NCBI GenBank assembly: GCA_029959195.1
Contig: CP114126.1
Coordinates: forward strand, 1 to 64,000
DNA length: 64,000 nt
Source: Dictyophora rubrovolvata
Taxonomy: Eukaryota > Basidiomycota > Agaricomycetes > Phallales > Phallaceae
Direction: 5' to 3'
Part shown: positions 1-12,309 of the stretch, piece after piece
Numbering within the stretch: the first letter of the stretch is position 1
Layout: each line of letters starts with the position of its first letter
Notes under the pieces: generated by a model
What the model saw: the letters and a program-made list of their open reading frames with translations, nothing else
Told to the model about the DNA's origin: nothing
The model's database searches: none
Made by a program: the position numbers and the translations under genes

Positions 1-3000
1 TGACCTACAAGAAACATTCATTTCACACTTACGCACGTGAGAAGCAATTTTCAAATCCTAGTCCCACCAGTCATGACATTCCCATACTCAATGAATTGGT
101 GGCGCCTCATATTGAATCCTTCAATGCCCTCTTCGACGACTCTGGCCTACCTCACGGGGATGGCGACGGAAGAGGACTGCTAAGTTTGGCCATTGCTGAC
201 ATCGGCGAGAGAGTCGTTTTCGATGGAAAAGGCTCGTCGGGTGATTCAACGATAAGAGGAAACAGACTCTCATGTATGTTGACTCTATAAACGAGGTTGG
301 ACTATTCATTAATGTACACTATAGTTTGGATCGAGCAAGTATCTATCGGTCGTCCCATGGTTTCTGAAAGAGATAAGGACGCTGTTGAACGGCGTATTTT
401 TCCCGGTGAAGTGCGTTCACTTGGCAGGCAGTTTATTTTTTCAGTTTTTTGCTAATATGGAGGAAAAATAAACGAAGGCTCGTGAACGTCTAAGCTCATA
501 TCGAGGGAGAATGACCATCAAGCTATGTTGGCGAGTCAATAATCATCCTCCAAGCTCTAGTTTAAGAGACTGCGGTCTTATTCCAATCATGGTCCGGGTA
601 TGTGGATGGATAGCCTCAAGGGTGAAGTCTAGGTGCTAAAGATACATGTCCAGTCAGCTAGATGCAACCTCCGTGGCCTACCTTCCTCTGCTTTGGTCGG
701 AAAACACGAAGAGTCCACCGAATTCGGAGGATATTTTATAATTAATGGAAACGAACGGCTGATTCGATATCTCATCGTCCCCCGACGCAATCATGTCATT
801 GGCATGCTCCGTCCGTCTTTTACTAATCGTGGCGTGTCCTATACCCAATACGGCGTCCAAATACGTTGTGTGCGACAAGACCAGAGCGGTGTCACCAATA
901 CTCTCCATTATCTCTCCAATGGAAGTGCAACGTTGCGGTTTAGTTGGCGAAAAAATGAGTATATGATCCCCGTTATGTTGGTTCTTAAGGCTTTAGTAGG
1001 TGCCTCCGATCGGGAAATATTTGAGGGCATAATATTGGCAGACTATACTAATACCTTCTTAACCGATCGAGTGGAGCTACTGCTTAGAAGTTTCAAAACC
1101 TATCAGTTGTGGACCGGGGATCAATGTCTGGAATACCTAGGTGATAAATTCAGAGTAGTACTCGGTTTGCCGGACGATTGGTCAAATAAAGAACTGGGAT
1201 ATTGGCTCTTGAATAAAATGGTGCTCGCACATCTAGAACATCCCCGAGACAAGTTCAGGTTACTACTGTAAGAACGTTTATCTCTTTTGTTGATTGTATA
1301 TACCGCACCTTGTTCCTTCTTCCACAGATTTATGCTTCGAAAACTTTATGCGCTCGTATCAGGATCGTGTTGTCCCGATAATCCTGATTCGCCGCAGCAC
1401 CAAGAAATTCTGCTACCGGGGTCCCTATATGGTTCGATCATCAGGGAGCGTTTAGAAGAAACATTGAATCAAATCCGGCACCAAATCAATCAGGATACTC
1501 GTAGAGAAGTCGCATCAGTCGATTTCTTTAATAGTAAGAAGTTCAAACTATGAATTGCATCACTTTTTCATCTTTTGTTTTTTTTTGCTTCTGGAATAGA
1601 TACCTATATAAGCAAAGTGCTTCAAAAAGTCAATTTTGATGTCGGAGCGCGATTAGTAAATTTCCTGGCAACGGGAAATCTTGTGTCACCAAGTGGTCTA
1701 GATCTACAGCAAGCATCAGGTTTCACAATTGTTGCCGAAAAATTAAATTGGCACCGTTACCTGAGTCATTTTCGCTGCGTACATCGTGGTGCCTTTTTCG
1801 CCGAGCTCAAAACTACGACGGTGCGGAAACTCCTGCCCGAAGCTTGGGGTCGGTTTTCTTTTCTGATTGCTAGCGGTGGTAAATCCATACTAATGCTTTC
1901 GTAGGCTTTCTATGTCCGGTTCATACTCCTGACGGTGCCCCGTGTGGTCTATTAAATCACCTAACCAGAAGTTGCCGTATTGTTACTGTGTCGTTATCTG
2001 TTGGCCATATACCATCTCTCCTTCTGTCACAAGGTATGACACAACCCTTTAGCCCGTCGATCGATGGTCGCTATAATGTCTGTATACAACTGGACGGTCG
2101 GATAATCGGCTGGGCATCGCCAAAATTATGCCAACAGTTCGCCAAGGATCTTCGCATTTGGAAGACCGAATCTGTCAATAATGTCCCCTTGGATCTAGAG
2201 ATTGGATACGTGCCAGAGATGAAAGGAGGGCAGTATCCTGGTTTATATTTGTTTTCTTCCAAGGCTCGAATGATGAGACCGGTGAAATACCTCGAAAACG
2301 GTCGTAACGATTCGATCGGGTCTTTCGAACAAGTATACATGGATATCGCCGTAAAGCCAGAAGAAGTACAACCAGGACTTTCAACTCATGTAGAACACTC
2401 GGCTACGAATTTCTTATCTATTCTTGCCAACATGACACCGTTTTCGGATTTTAACCAGGTTTGTTCGTTGTGGAACCGGTCGCGTGCACTTTTTAACGTC
2501 TTTTGTTTTCAGAGTCCCCGCAATATTTACCAGTGTCAAGTAAGTAAATCTGGTTTGATTTTAAAACCCACTGAATATACCATTATAGATGGGTAAACAA
2601 AGTATGGGTACTCCGGCTACTGCTTTACAGCACCGCACAGATAATAAACTGTATCGTCTACAAAACGGGCAGACCCCCATTGTACGTCCGGATCTGCATA
2701 GTTCTTACGGCATGGACCATTTTCCGCAAGGCACAAATGCAGTTGTAGCTGTTATATCTTACACAGGCTATGATATGGAAGACGCAATGATACTAAATAA
2801 ATCAGCACACGAACGCGGATTCGGATATGGAAGTGTCTATAAATCTCAAATAGTCGATCTTAAAGACGTCAAAGGGGCGACACGCTCTCATCTTCCGACA
2901 ATGCATTTCGGTTTGGGAAATGGTAAATTTGCAACACGGAAAAAGGACGACTCGGACACCTTGAAGAACATAGGAGATGACGGCCTACCCTTTACTGGAT

Positions 3001-4240
3001 CAAAGCTTAATCCAGGCGATTCTCTTTGTGCTTATGTGGACGACACCACTGGATTCACTCATATCATAAAATATAAAGGTGACGAGATTGGTTATATAGA
3101 ATATGTTCGTTTGCTCGGTACGCACCTCCGCCATCAAAGAGAATTATAGTCTGATAATGTGAATATTAGGAAGTGATGCAGGCAATAGCGAGCTCCAAAA
3201 GGTTCATTTTACCATTCGTATACCTCGTTCACCTGTGATCGGCGACAAGTTCTCCTCTCGACACGGTCAAAAAGGAGTCTGCTCCCAAAAATGGCCTGCT
3301 GTGGACATGCCTTTCAGTGAAAGTGGCATGCAACCTGACGTCATTATCAACCCTCACGCATTTCCCAGTCGGATGACGATCGGTATGTTGGTTGAGAGTA
3401 TGGCCGGAAAAGCTGGTGCGATGCATGGTCTTGCTCAAGATGCTACACCATTCAAGTAAGCAAGTCGTGATTTCCTTATACTTTCACAAATGACTTGATA
3501 TTTCTTTAGATTTTCTGAAGAGGACACGGCCATTCAGTACTTTGGAGAACAATTACTTGCAGCCGGATACAATTATTATGGCAACGAACCAATGTACTCT
3601 GGTGTTACAGGAGAGGAGTTTGCCGCCGATATATACCTAGGCGTCGTCTATTATCAACGTTTGCGTCACATGGTGCTTGACAAGTTCCAAGTAAGAACAA
3701 CGGGACCCGTTGATTCCGTCACACGACAACCAGTACAGGTAGTTGCTATACTTTATATTTTTTTGGAGACTGTTGATTCGCATTTTCTTATAGGGTCGCA
3801 AGAGAGCCGGTGGCATTCGATTTGGTGAAATGGAACGTGACGCCTTGATTGCCCATGGGACGTCGTTTTTACTCCAGGATCGTCTCATGAACTGCTCCGA
3901 CTACTCGACAGCCTGGGTATGTCGAACCTGTGGGAGTTTGATTTCGCTAGGTTATGAAGATACCAATTCGGGTGAAGTACACCCGAGCCACCCATCGGCT
4001 TTCACTACGTCGTCAGGACCCAATGGGGAATACTGTCGTATATGCAGGGGTAATGACGAGGCTCAAAATCGAGACAGATCTAAATCCCACGGAGTGAAAA
4101 TGGCTATCCCACAAGAAAATCTTATCACAAGGGGGCATAAGCAGGGAGACTTAGACGTAGTTGCAGTTCCCTTCGTCTTCCGCTATTTATGCGCCGAGTT
4201 AGCTTCCATGGGCATCGCAATATCCTTAGAAATCCAGTAA
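1..4240 (+). CDS. RPA135: DNA-directed RNA polymerase I second-largest subunit (RPA135/RPA2), 5' end outside window
   Basis: Catalytic-core beta subunit of RNA polymerase I, which makes pre-rRNA in the nucleolus. Twelve exons read in frame from base 3 to the stop at 4240, joined by 11 introns of about 44-67 nt (274-324, 411-477, 598-641, 1268-1327, 1534-1599, 1849-1904, 2459-2512, 2540-2588, 3118-3169, 3456-3509, 3739-3793). One internal exon (2513-2539) is only 27 nt. The protein follows yeast Rpa135 nearly block by block: [68 protein letters not shown], a terminal CxxC...CxxC zinc ribbon (CRTC, CRIC) and the closing AELASMGI block. The initiator ATG and perhaps about 40 residues lie left of the window. 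No inactivating change was seen. Its 3' end converges on the next gene, 198 bp away. Confidence 0.97.
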
Positions 4241-4438
4241 AAGGACCCTGCTTTGTTCAATCAAGCATTGCGTTATAGTCAACGCATTAAAAGTACGCTA
4301 ATCGCATTTACTATTACTGGACTCGCGCTACTTTAAAGCGATAAAGCGATAAATTGCCTGCATAATAACATTTTATACCAGTCATCGTAGAGAAAATAAA
4401 TGAATTATGAAACTAAGTATACCTAAGCGAAGAAGAAA

Positions 4439-7360
4439 CTAAATACTAGGCTGGTCATCATCCGATATATCCTTAGGCGATGAAACAATTCCATTTGAAA
4501 AAGGATCAGGAGAGAATGTGTGTTCGTCGAAGTCAGGTAAGCCAGGGTGGCTGCTTTCCCCTAGTAATAACTCAACGACTTGGGACTCGGCGTCCTCCTG
4601 GTATATCGCAGGTGGGCTGGCCTTAACAGGGGAAGGTTGCTTCTGATTATCTTTAGGCAAAAGATTGCATCTTGACAATAGCAATTCCACCAGTAGTTGA
4701 CACTCTTCTACTGTCTCCGCACGAGCTATATGTTTTTGGAATTCGCGAATTTCGTCTTCGACGAGCAAAGGAGGAATTTCGCTGGGTTTATGTGTTGGAA
4801 GATTGACCGGTGGAGATGGGGTAGGCTCTACCTTGGCGGTCACAGGCGACGAGATCATACCCTGCTGGAGACGGCTGGGTGAAGGGGGCGGCTCAACAGT
4901 ATTACTGTTGGATATGTGAAATGCAGGAACTGGTTTACGAGGCGTGGGAGGATATAATTGTTCTGCTTCGCGTCCATTTAGAGACCGGGATGGAGATTTT
5001 GTGATACTTGGATCAATTGGTCTCTTGAACCCAGCTTCTATTAGATCTTTGGTACGATCCCATTCCGAAGGTCCCTTCCGAGGGGTGGATATATTATGTA
5101 CACGAGTGGGACTGGCCGGAGCGTCCTGATAAGATGTTTGCAATAGAGCTGCCCTTGCAGAGACGTTTGGTATCGACCGTTTGGTAGCTAATGGAACTGG
5201 CGGCCTTGAAATGGTGTTAATTGAAGACCTGAGGACAGGATCCGCAGGTTCCTCGCGCGCCGTATTACCAGTTAGCCGAGATACAATATTTCTGAAGCGG
5301 CCTGACTTGTGGTTTTTCCCATCAAGGAACGTTGTGGAAGACGTAGAGGCGGGAGGAGACGTAGGCTCAGGAGGACCTTCAGAAAGAAATTCAAGAAGGT
5401 CTCGCGTTTCACCAGAAGTCAGCTGGGCTGATTTAGGTGTCAGCACCAGCTTTTTAGGCTGGGGGGTCAACTCGTTTTCAGATCCATCCATAATATCATC
5501 CAAGTCTAGACTTTCTCGATGGCGGGCAGGTTGTCGCCGATTCTTCTTCGGAATGCCAGGGTCAATGGTTGCTACGGCGGTTGGCATAGTCGGTATTTGG
5601 TTTGAAGTACCCTGGGTATTAAGTTGTGTTTGATGCTCAAATGGTTTGACCACAGCAGCCTGAACCTCGGTATATGAACGCGTGCGAGGGGTATTCGGAC
5701 GAGAGCTGTTTGGAGCCAATTTTGACACACTCGCGGATCTCGAACGCGCTAAATCGGGTTCAGGAGCCTCGACAATGGCTTCAACTTGATTTCGTGGGCG
5801 GGTTGCAACTCTGGACAAATGAGACGTTGATGTTGTTACAGTGAGAGGAGCGTTGGTGTCCCTGAGATGATTTTGGGGTCCCGGTTTACTAGCGCGTAAA
5901 TTCTTCTCCTTCGAGTATACCTATTGATTAAGTAATTAGCGGCAAAAACGTCTTACACTTGGAAAATCGACTAACCTCGAAGGTTTTCAGCCTATCGGGA
6001 GTCAGAGAAACTTTCATAGTGCTCCCCGACCGCATTAAATTATCGAAGTCCTGTACCGAGTCGTCCTACACAGATTTTAAAAAAATGAGAACACAATAAA
6101 AACGAAGACGCTTACATTTAAGCTGATGCTTTCTTCTTGACTAGGACCAGAACCGGGACGCTTGTCGCTAACGAGGGAATTAGAACGGCGAAGGTTATCA
6201 CCTGAACTCTTATGTTCAGGTAGAGATGTTTTAAATAACCCCTTCGTTCTGCTTTTGTCGACAGACGGTCTGTTAGTTAAACTAGACGAGCCAATAGAGT
6301 CCATCGATGGCCTTGACTTTGGGTTATTTGGCGGATCCGGCGATGCCACACGCCCACCTGCACCAACATCGTTGCGAGAAGGAGATTTACTACGTTTAGC
6401 ATTCACTAGTCTGGATTGTTGTTCAATTTGATCCTGGACTAGAATTTGATTAGTATAACAAATCGCTTCAAAAGCGAAAATAAGACACCTTTCATTGTTT
6501 TAAATAAGGGATAAAGGGATTCATCCTCGCATAATGCAGTGTATAAATCTGATGAGTGCGCGGTGGTTCTGCTGCTGTCACGAGCCACAACACGGCCTAC
6601 ATTCGATAGAATATGCCTAATTTTCAGCACCTTTAAAAATGTCTTTGTAAAACAGTAGAAACACGACATACTCGCATATGTGCCTAAAACCCGCGTAATT
6701 ATCATAAACAAACATTTCGGATAAGTTCATGGTTACTTACTCCAAGATAGCTGTAAGATACAAAGCCGCAGGCGCCAGCGAGCTGTGTGGAATCGCCATG
6801 TCTTTCGTGGCTCGCACCATGCGCGAATATAAGGTATTTTCGAAATCAGGGTTTTCTTCTTGGTCACCAAGGCTAGAATAGGCTTCGCACTTCATTCTCA
6901 GTAGCTAAAAGCAACAAATTAAAAGACAGCCTGATTTCCGCCCGATATAACATACCTCGAATGCTGTTTGAAAAGGAAACCTCTGCATAGACAAGTCATC
7001 TACTGGAACGACCGGCGCTGAAGGATTACGGTCAAGGTAGGCACGTAGTTCCACTTCGGCTTCCAACAACGCATTTTTCCCCAAAATTGTAGGCAACACT
7101 CGTATCAAACCGACCTTTAATCTTTCGGTAGAGAAAGAGCGAGCAGACCCCAAAATAAGCCATAACAGTTCATCGAGTAAGACGTTGAGTGAACGGAGAG
7201 CCTCGGACTTCATACGTGTGGGACGAACTTCAGAGAGGATGACATCTGCACTTCTTGCACTGACATAGTTTGGAGCAACTGGCTGCTGAAGTGTTGTCGA
7301 AGAGGAGTCCGAATATGAAGCTATTTGCGTAGACGATAATTGGGTATCCGTGTCAGTCAT
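4439..7360 (-). CDS. Unknown fungal protein with conserved helical N-terminus and long disordered tail
   Basis: I do not recognise the family. ATG at 7360 opens an exon (to 6956) with a helical, probably folded segment rich in Leu (LNVLLDELLWLILGSARSFS, then LLEAEVELRAYLDR). Exon 2 is 6904-6741, exon 3 is a 12-nt microexon (6683-6672), exon 4 begins at 6616 with ILSNVGRVVARDSS and LCEDESLYPLFKTM. From about 6450 down to the stop at 4439 the protein is low complexity, rich in Ser, Pro, Thr and Lys, with many SP/TP sites and one short helical stretch near the C-terminus (EDEIREFQKHIARAETVEEC). About 840 residues in total. The disordered tail with proline-directed phosphosites suggests a scaffold or cell-cycle-regulated protein, but that is only inference. 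The exon joins in the N-terminal half are consistent in phase and in intron length (51-57 nt). Confidence 0.8.
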
Positions 7361-7511
7361 CGTGCCGCTGTCGCTACAACCGGTGACAATATTAATGGTG
7401 TGAATTGCAGGTGAGCGCTCAAGATGACATAATGTCGAAATCTATACACGCTTTCAATGATCGCAAGCTTCTTAATCATTCTGAAAAATATTATTTCTTT
7501 CATTGTATATA

Positions 7512-10500
7512 TCATAACAAAGCTTCTACTTCTGGGGAATCTAGCTCTTCTCGTGCTGTTTGAAGTAAGTTCGGGCCCAAATCGGTACCAAGTCCTTCAT
7601 GAGTGTCGGTGACTTTTTGGAAGCCTACATTAACTGCAACATCATCCATGGGTAAGCTCGGGGTCGAATTTCCCATCCCCATGATGATCACGCCGTTCAA
7701 TAGATTGCCTTCCAACACTTCAATCTCGTTTATGACGGGCGACATCTGTTTCAGTGGGCTAAATGCTTTACTAGGCTCCTCTTGTTGGAAAGCATAGTCA
7801 GTATCTTTGGTCGTCAGGGAAGTCAAGTCGTTTGTTGATCCCCTCGTTCCTATACTGTGTTTATTTGGTTTAAGTTTTCCGACAATATGAGCCCGTATCT
7901 AGTTGATTTTGATGAGAAAATTGTAGAGTAAAAGAGAAGATAACCTACTAATGGTCCCAACCTGTGGTGTCTCTCCTTCGAAACCAGTCCTGCTGTAACA
8001 GGAATAGGTATCGAGTAATACGCAGGACATATTTCAGAAGGTTGCATCACATATTGTAGAAAAGATGGATTTGGTAGTGCCGGTGGTTTAAGGACATCTT
8101 GTTGATTATCATGCTTGGTTGCAATATGACTAACCAACTTCTTTCCTTGATCTGTTTCATAAACACAGCCTTAGATGAACAGGTGAGCACATCTTTCAAA
8201 TTGCATTATATATATCACCTACCTTTGTAGGGACAAGTTATCAACAAATGAACGTGACCTTTCAGGTGTTGTGCCAGGTCTTTTGATGTAAAGTAAGTCC
8301 CCAATAGTGTGCAGCCGCTCCACCTACACCTGTAAAACTGCTAGTTTATTAGCGGCGGAACGAAATAAGTACTATCAAAGCCTGTCAACCTCCTTATCAG
8401 TAGCACCGCCATGAACTATTTTGGTATGTTTGATCAGCTTTTCTCTGCAAAATAGTTGGCTATGGATAACCGAAGAAGGGGTAAATATGCTTACGCTGAA
8501 TCAAGGATGGCTCGGCAATCCCGCCACAAACAACGCCTCTCCGTCAGTTTGCATCTAGATTCCTCAACTTCGGGAAGTTCGGGTTCAACTACATATATCA
8601 CTATAAATACTATTCTCAACAGGATCGTTTACTTATATAATCACCTGCGCGCTTTCCTCTCCCTAATATGTTAATTAATAATGCGATTGAGTGGAATTAT
8701 AACAAAATTAACCCGCCTTCTGGCTGCGAAGACACAAGTTTGTTGCTTTGAACGGATAAAATTTGTTTTCGTATCCGAGGTATTAACACATATGCTCGGT
8801 TTTTGGTCCCTCTTGATAACGTTGACGAGGAAGGTTCATCTGTGGGAGACTTCGGTAGGACAGGGGGTTCGCCAGAAAAGACATTTTCATCAGCCGGAGA
8901 AGGGTTTTCCGATGGCAAAAAGAGAGGCATTCTGTTTTGGAAAGTTGTACCCAGGCTAAGCGATAAAGACGACTTGCTATTTGTTTTGTGGGCTAGGAGC
9001 GTTTCAGAAGGCGTTTGTGAGGGACCTGAAGGTGACAATGACGTTATCCGCTCCATCTGGTCAAAAGTAGGAGGCCTTTGAGTAAACATATCGGATTCTT
9101 CCATTAATGAGTTAGCCGTCATCTCGCTTGTAGATTGGTGTCGTCGCGCTGGCGAGGCATGTGTAAGTGGAGAATCCGTTTGTATATCCACTTCCTCTCC
9201 TATATTATTTAGTGATAAGCCAGGAGAGGGCGGTGATGCCGGCGGATAAGGGGATAGATCGTGCAACTTAGAAGTTCCGTGTCCGTTAGGCATAGACGAC
9301 AAAGACTGACTATCTGTTGGGTGGCTTCCCGAAACGATATCTGATACAAAAGTGTTGTCTTCAGAAGCATCCAAATCCTGGAATGTTGTATGAAATTCCG
9401 TTGCGTTGTCCATACTTTCGGACTTATCGTCACTCTCTGGAACTGAAAATGTGGAAACGAAATTTGATTCGGCGAGATCAGTTTGAAGATTCTGTGTGTG
9501 AATGGAATCCAAGGGTGTATTCGAAGTCGATGGCGCTGAAGTTCCATGTATTGGTACACCGGGAGCGACGGACCCATTCAGCGCAGTACCAGTAGCGGGT
9601 TGGTTGTTGATTTCCCCCGTTTTCGTTCTTTTTGATAAGAACAAAGGGGAGTCCGGTTCACTCTCAATACGCTTCCGCTTAGTACTCGGCGGTCGTAACG
9701 CTCGAAGCACGTCTCGGGCAATAGTGGACCTATTTGCGTTCGCTGAAGACGGCGTGGCGGGTGATTGTTGTTGTTGATAAAGAGGCGTATGAGGAATAAG
9801 CGTCTGGGATCTTGCAGGAGGACTAGGAGCGTTCTTCAAGGATGTAGGAACAAGTGAATGCTGAGTCTGATTAACTTGCGTTTGAGAATTCGAAGGTCCA
9901 GCTGCGGGAGACAGGTTGGGGGGAGGGGCAATTGGGTCCTGTATCGGATCTTTTCCAGTACCATTGTTTGTCACACTATTTGAGGTAAATAAGCCGCTCA
10001 AAATGCGAGTCGAAGCACTGTTTTTCCATTCTTCGTCCGCTAGAAATTCGTCCAGAAGCGAATTCAAGGTTTCCATGTCAGAGCTGTGCGAAGGTTTGTC
10101 ATTTAACGATGGACCTTTCGAAATTGCGTCCTCCCGACTTAATGTTTCAGGCAATGCCGAATGATTAGCGTCCGGAGAACCATCAACTGTTAATGGGCTT
10201 TCTGGGTTAAACTCTTAATTCATTGAATGTAAAGTCATACGAATAAATGAGAATTACGAAAAATCTCCGATTGTACATTATTTATCGCGGCTGCAGTATT
10301 GTTATTAATTGTCTCACGGTTCACAATTTCCTATCATCTTTTAGTTCTTAGTAAAGGCGGAGAGAAAACACGAACTGGAGTGGGCAACTCAGAAATAATT
10401 GGTAGACTGGCCGAGTCATTCCAGTTTGGCGACAAAGCGGCGTGATTTGAAGACTGAATCATGGCGGGGTATGAGGAAGGAGTGTAATCAATGTACTGCG

Positions 10501-10971
10501 TTCGTGCAGGATAAGAATTAGGGGGAAGGGTCTCTTGGTGATAAAAACGTTGCTGCTGGTGGCCCACGATAGAAGACGGACCTATGAAACCTGATGGATT
10601 AACCGACGAAGAAGGGTAGATACTTCGACCCCCAACATGAATTCGGTGGCTACTTGCGTAATGTCCCGTCGGATATGGTTGCATATAAAAAAAATTCTGT
10701 ATGGAGACATTAGGAGGGTACATTTGACGATAGCTAATAATATGTCGTCATGAACAGCCATATGTGCTTCGGGATGAGAGAGCACTCACGACGTCTGAAA
10801 TTGAGGCGGCCCCTGAGGGAAATTCAGTTCCCTGAAATTGGGTGGCCCAGAGGGATGCCAGCGTGTAAGTTGACGCGAGCCAGGCGATGGTACTATCAAT
10901 TGGGCTGAACTGGTTGATGAATGGGCAAATTCAGTTTCATTAGCATCTCGGTTTTGCTCAGATATGTCCAT
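7512..10971 (-). CDS. C2H2 zinc-finger protein with long disordered N-terminal region (gene join provisional)
   Basis: The C-terminal exons (about 8580 to 7512) carry two C2H2 fingers: CLWRDC with a 12-residue spacer and HTKIVH, then CRWSGC with HLKGH, followed by a half-finger (CPYK...HIATKH) and a stop at 7512. Upstream, 10154-8700 is one long open frame rich in Ser, Pro, Thr and Asn, with basic patches (RPPSTKRKR) that could be a nuclear localisation signal. A further exon pair (10971-10790 and about 10740-10340, start MDISEQNRDANE) is similar in composition. I join them because the 10154 frame has coding-like sequence upstream but no ATG before a stop, with a plausible acceptor near 10215. 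The join between 10340 and 10215, and the join near 8700, are not resolved; two genes are possible. Likely a DNA- or chromatin-binding nuclear protein; fungal RSC9/ARID2-type proteins also carry such fingers, but I see no ARID domain. Confidence 0.65.
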
Positions 10972-11124
10972 GTGTTGTGCACCGTATAGCACGGTGGAAG
11001 GAATACACAGGACGCTTCAATTGCCGTGTGTGTTAGACCTTGGTCATGCGTCACGCGTCACGCACCATCTTGAAGTACCAAGCACTCAGTGGTATATCTT
11101 TGCCAAGGTCAGCGCCGAAATTGG

Positions 11125-12255
11125 ATGATTTTCTCTTTCAGACCTTCTATCTTCACAAGACGAAACACTATTTTCCTGCGAAACACAGTAGTACGGTCCA
11201 AACATTCAGTCCCAACATCGTCGTTAACTTGTGAAGTTCATCACCGATGGTCAACATCTTTCGTTAGGAGATCTTTTTCTCATTCTCCATCTCTTTCTCT
11301 TCGGAAAACTTACTTCCCTCGCCCAAATCACTCAACGTCTGCACCCAGCAATTTTCAGCAGCTTAAATATCAAGTGAATCGCTTACCATCCGGAGTTATA
11401 CTCTGGACCATTCTCGGACTTAATGGAGTCGTCTATATTTTGTGGAACATCGGGATATTTTCGGCCGTAAGACATTCTCGTGAGGCTATGGATGATTGTC
11501 TCATGTACTTCTGCCGCCTGTTAGAGAAACGGGGACCCAACACTTTTCATAAAGCTACAACAACATTTTGTTCTATCATGGAAGAATTGGAAAGAAGGAC
11601 GCGTGTAACTTGACGTTCTCAACTGACTTCCAACGTCTTCAGCTAATTTTGCTTAGATGGACAATAATCACTTCCTGCTTCTCGAATCAAGCCCACGGGC
11701 ATATCCTGATGAATGCACTGACGTTCTATTTTATGGCACCCCCTGTCTTACAGATACTAGGTAATACATCTTTTCTAGCCTTATATCTCGGAGGTTAGTT
11801 AGAATTTTGTCTTCTAAACATAGTATTTATTCATCGTGCAGGCGGCATAGTCTCAAGTCTTGTAACTTTGTTCGCAAATCATTTGGTCTTTAATAAAGAT
11901 CGTTCCGTTCTGGGAGCAAGCGGTGAATATCTTCTATATAACCTCTTAATTTTCTAAATATGCCAAGGTGCTATATATGCTGTTATATCGTATATGGCAT
12001 GCGTGGCCCCGAAGGCGACATTTCTCATCTTCGGCCTGATCCCGGTTCCAGCTTGGGGATGCGTTGGCGGACTGTTTTTGTACGATTTATTTAATGCGAT
12101 ATCCGAGAAAGTGAGTTCCATCCAATAGTGCTTTCCATAGTGCCTCTTAGTTATTGTTATAGGAAACCGGTGTTAGTGAAATTAGTCACCTTGCTGGGAT
12201 TTTGTCCGGAGTAGCCTATTTTCTACGCACAAAAGGTCGATTCCCAAGAGTCTAG
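11125..12255 (+). CDS. PCP1: Mitochondrial rhomboid intramembrane serine protease (PCP1/PARL type)
   Basis: Rhomboid proteases cut transmembrane segments; the mitochondrial form processes the dynamin Mgm1 and cytochrome c peroxidase in yeast. ATG 11125 gives an Arg-rich, acid-poor leader (MIFSFRPSIFTRRNTIFLRN), as expected for mitochondrial import. Six exons with introns 11467-11524, 11605-11656, 11794-11841, 11923-11967 and 12111-12162. Diagnostic blocks are WTIITSCFSNQ, GHILMNALTFYF, the catalytic GASGA box (Ser in exon 4, with the intron cutting directly after it inside the next Gly codon) and the SHLAGILSGVAYF helix holding the catalytic His. Several hydrophobic helices fit the six- to seven-span family. 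An alternative ATG at 11046 is in another frame and was not used. It faces the CLASP gene tail to tail, 54 bp apart. Confidence 0.93.
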
Positions 12256-12309
12256 ATAAATTTAAAAACGGTTTACATAACGTATATATCCATAATAAAC
12301 ATATTACTT

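Noticed and set aside
4697-5633. Plus-strand frames of 60-150 residues opposite the unknown minus-strand gene
   Set aside because: They are antisense shadows of the Ser/Pro-rich tail; composition is the complement of SP/TP codons and no splice signals or start context support them.
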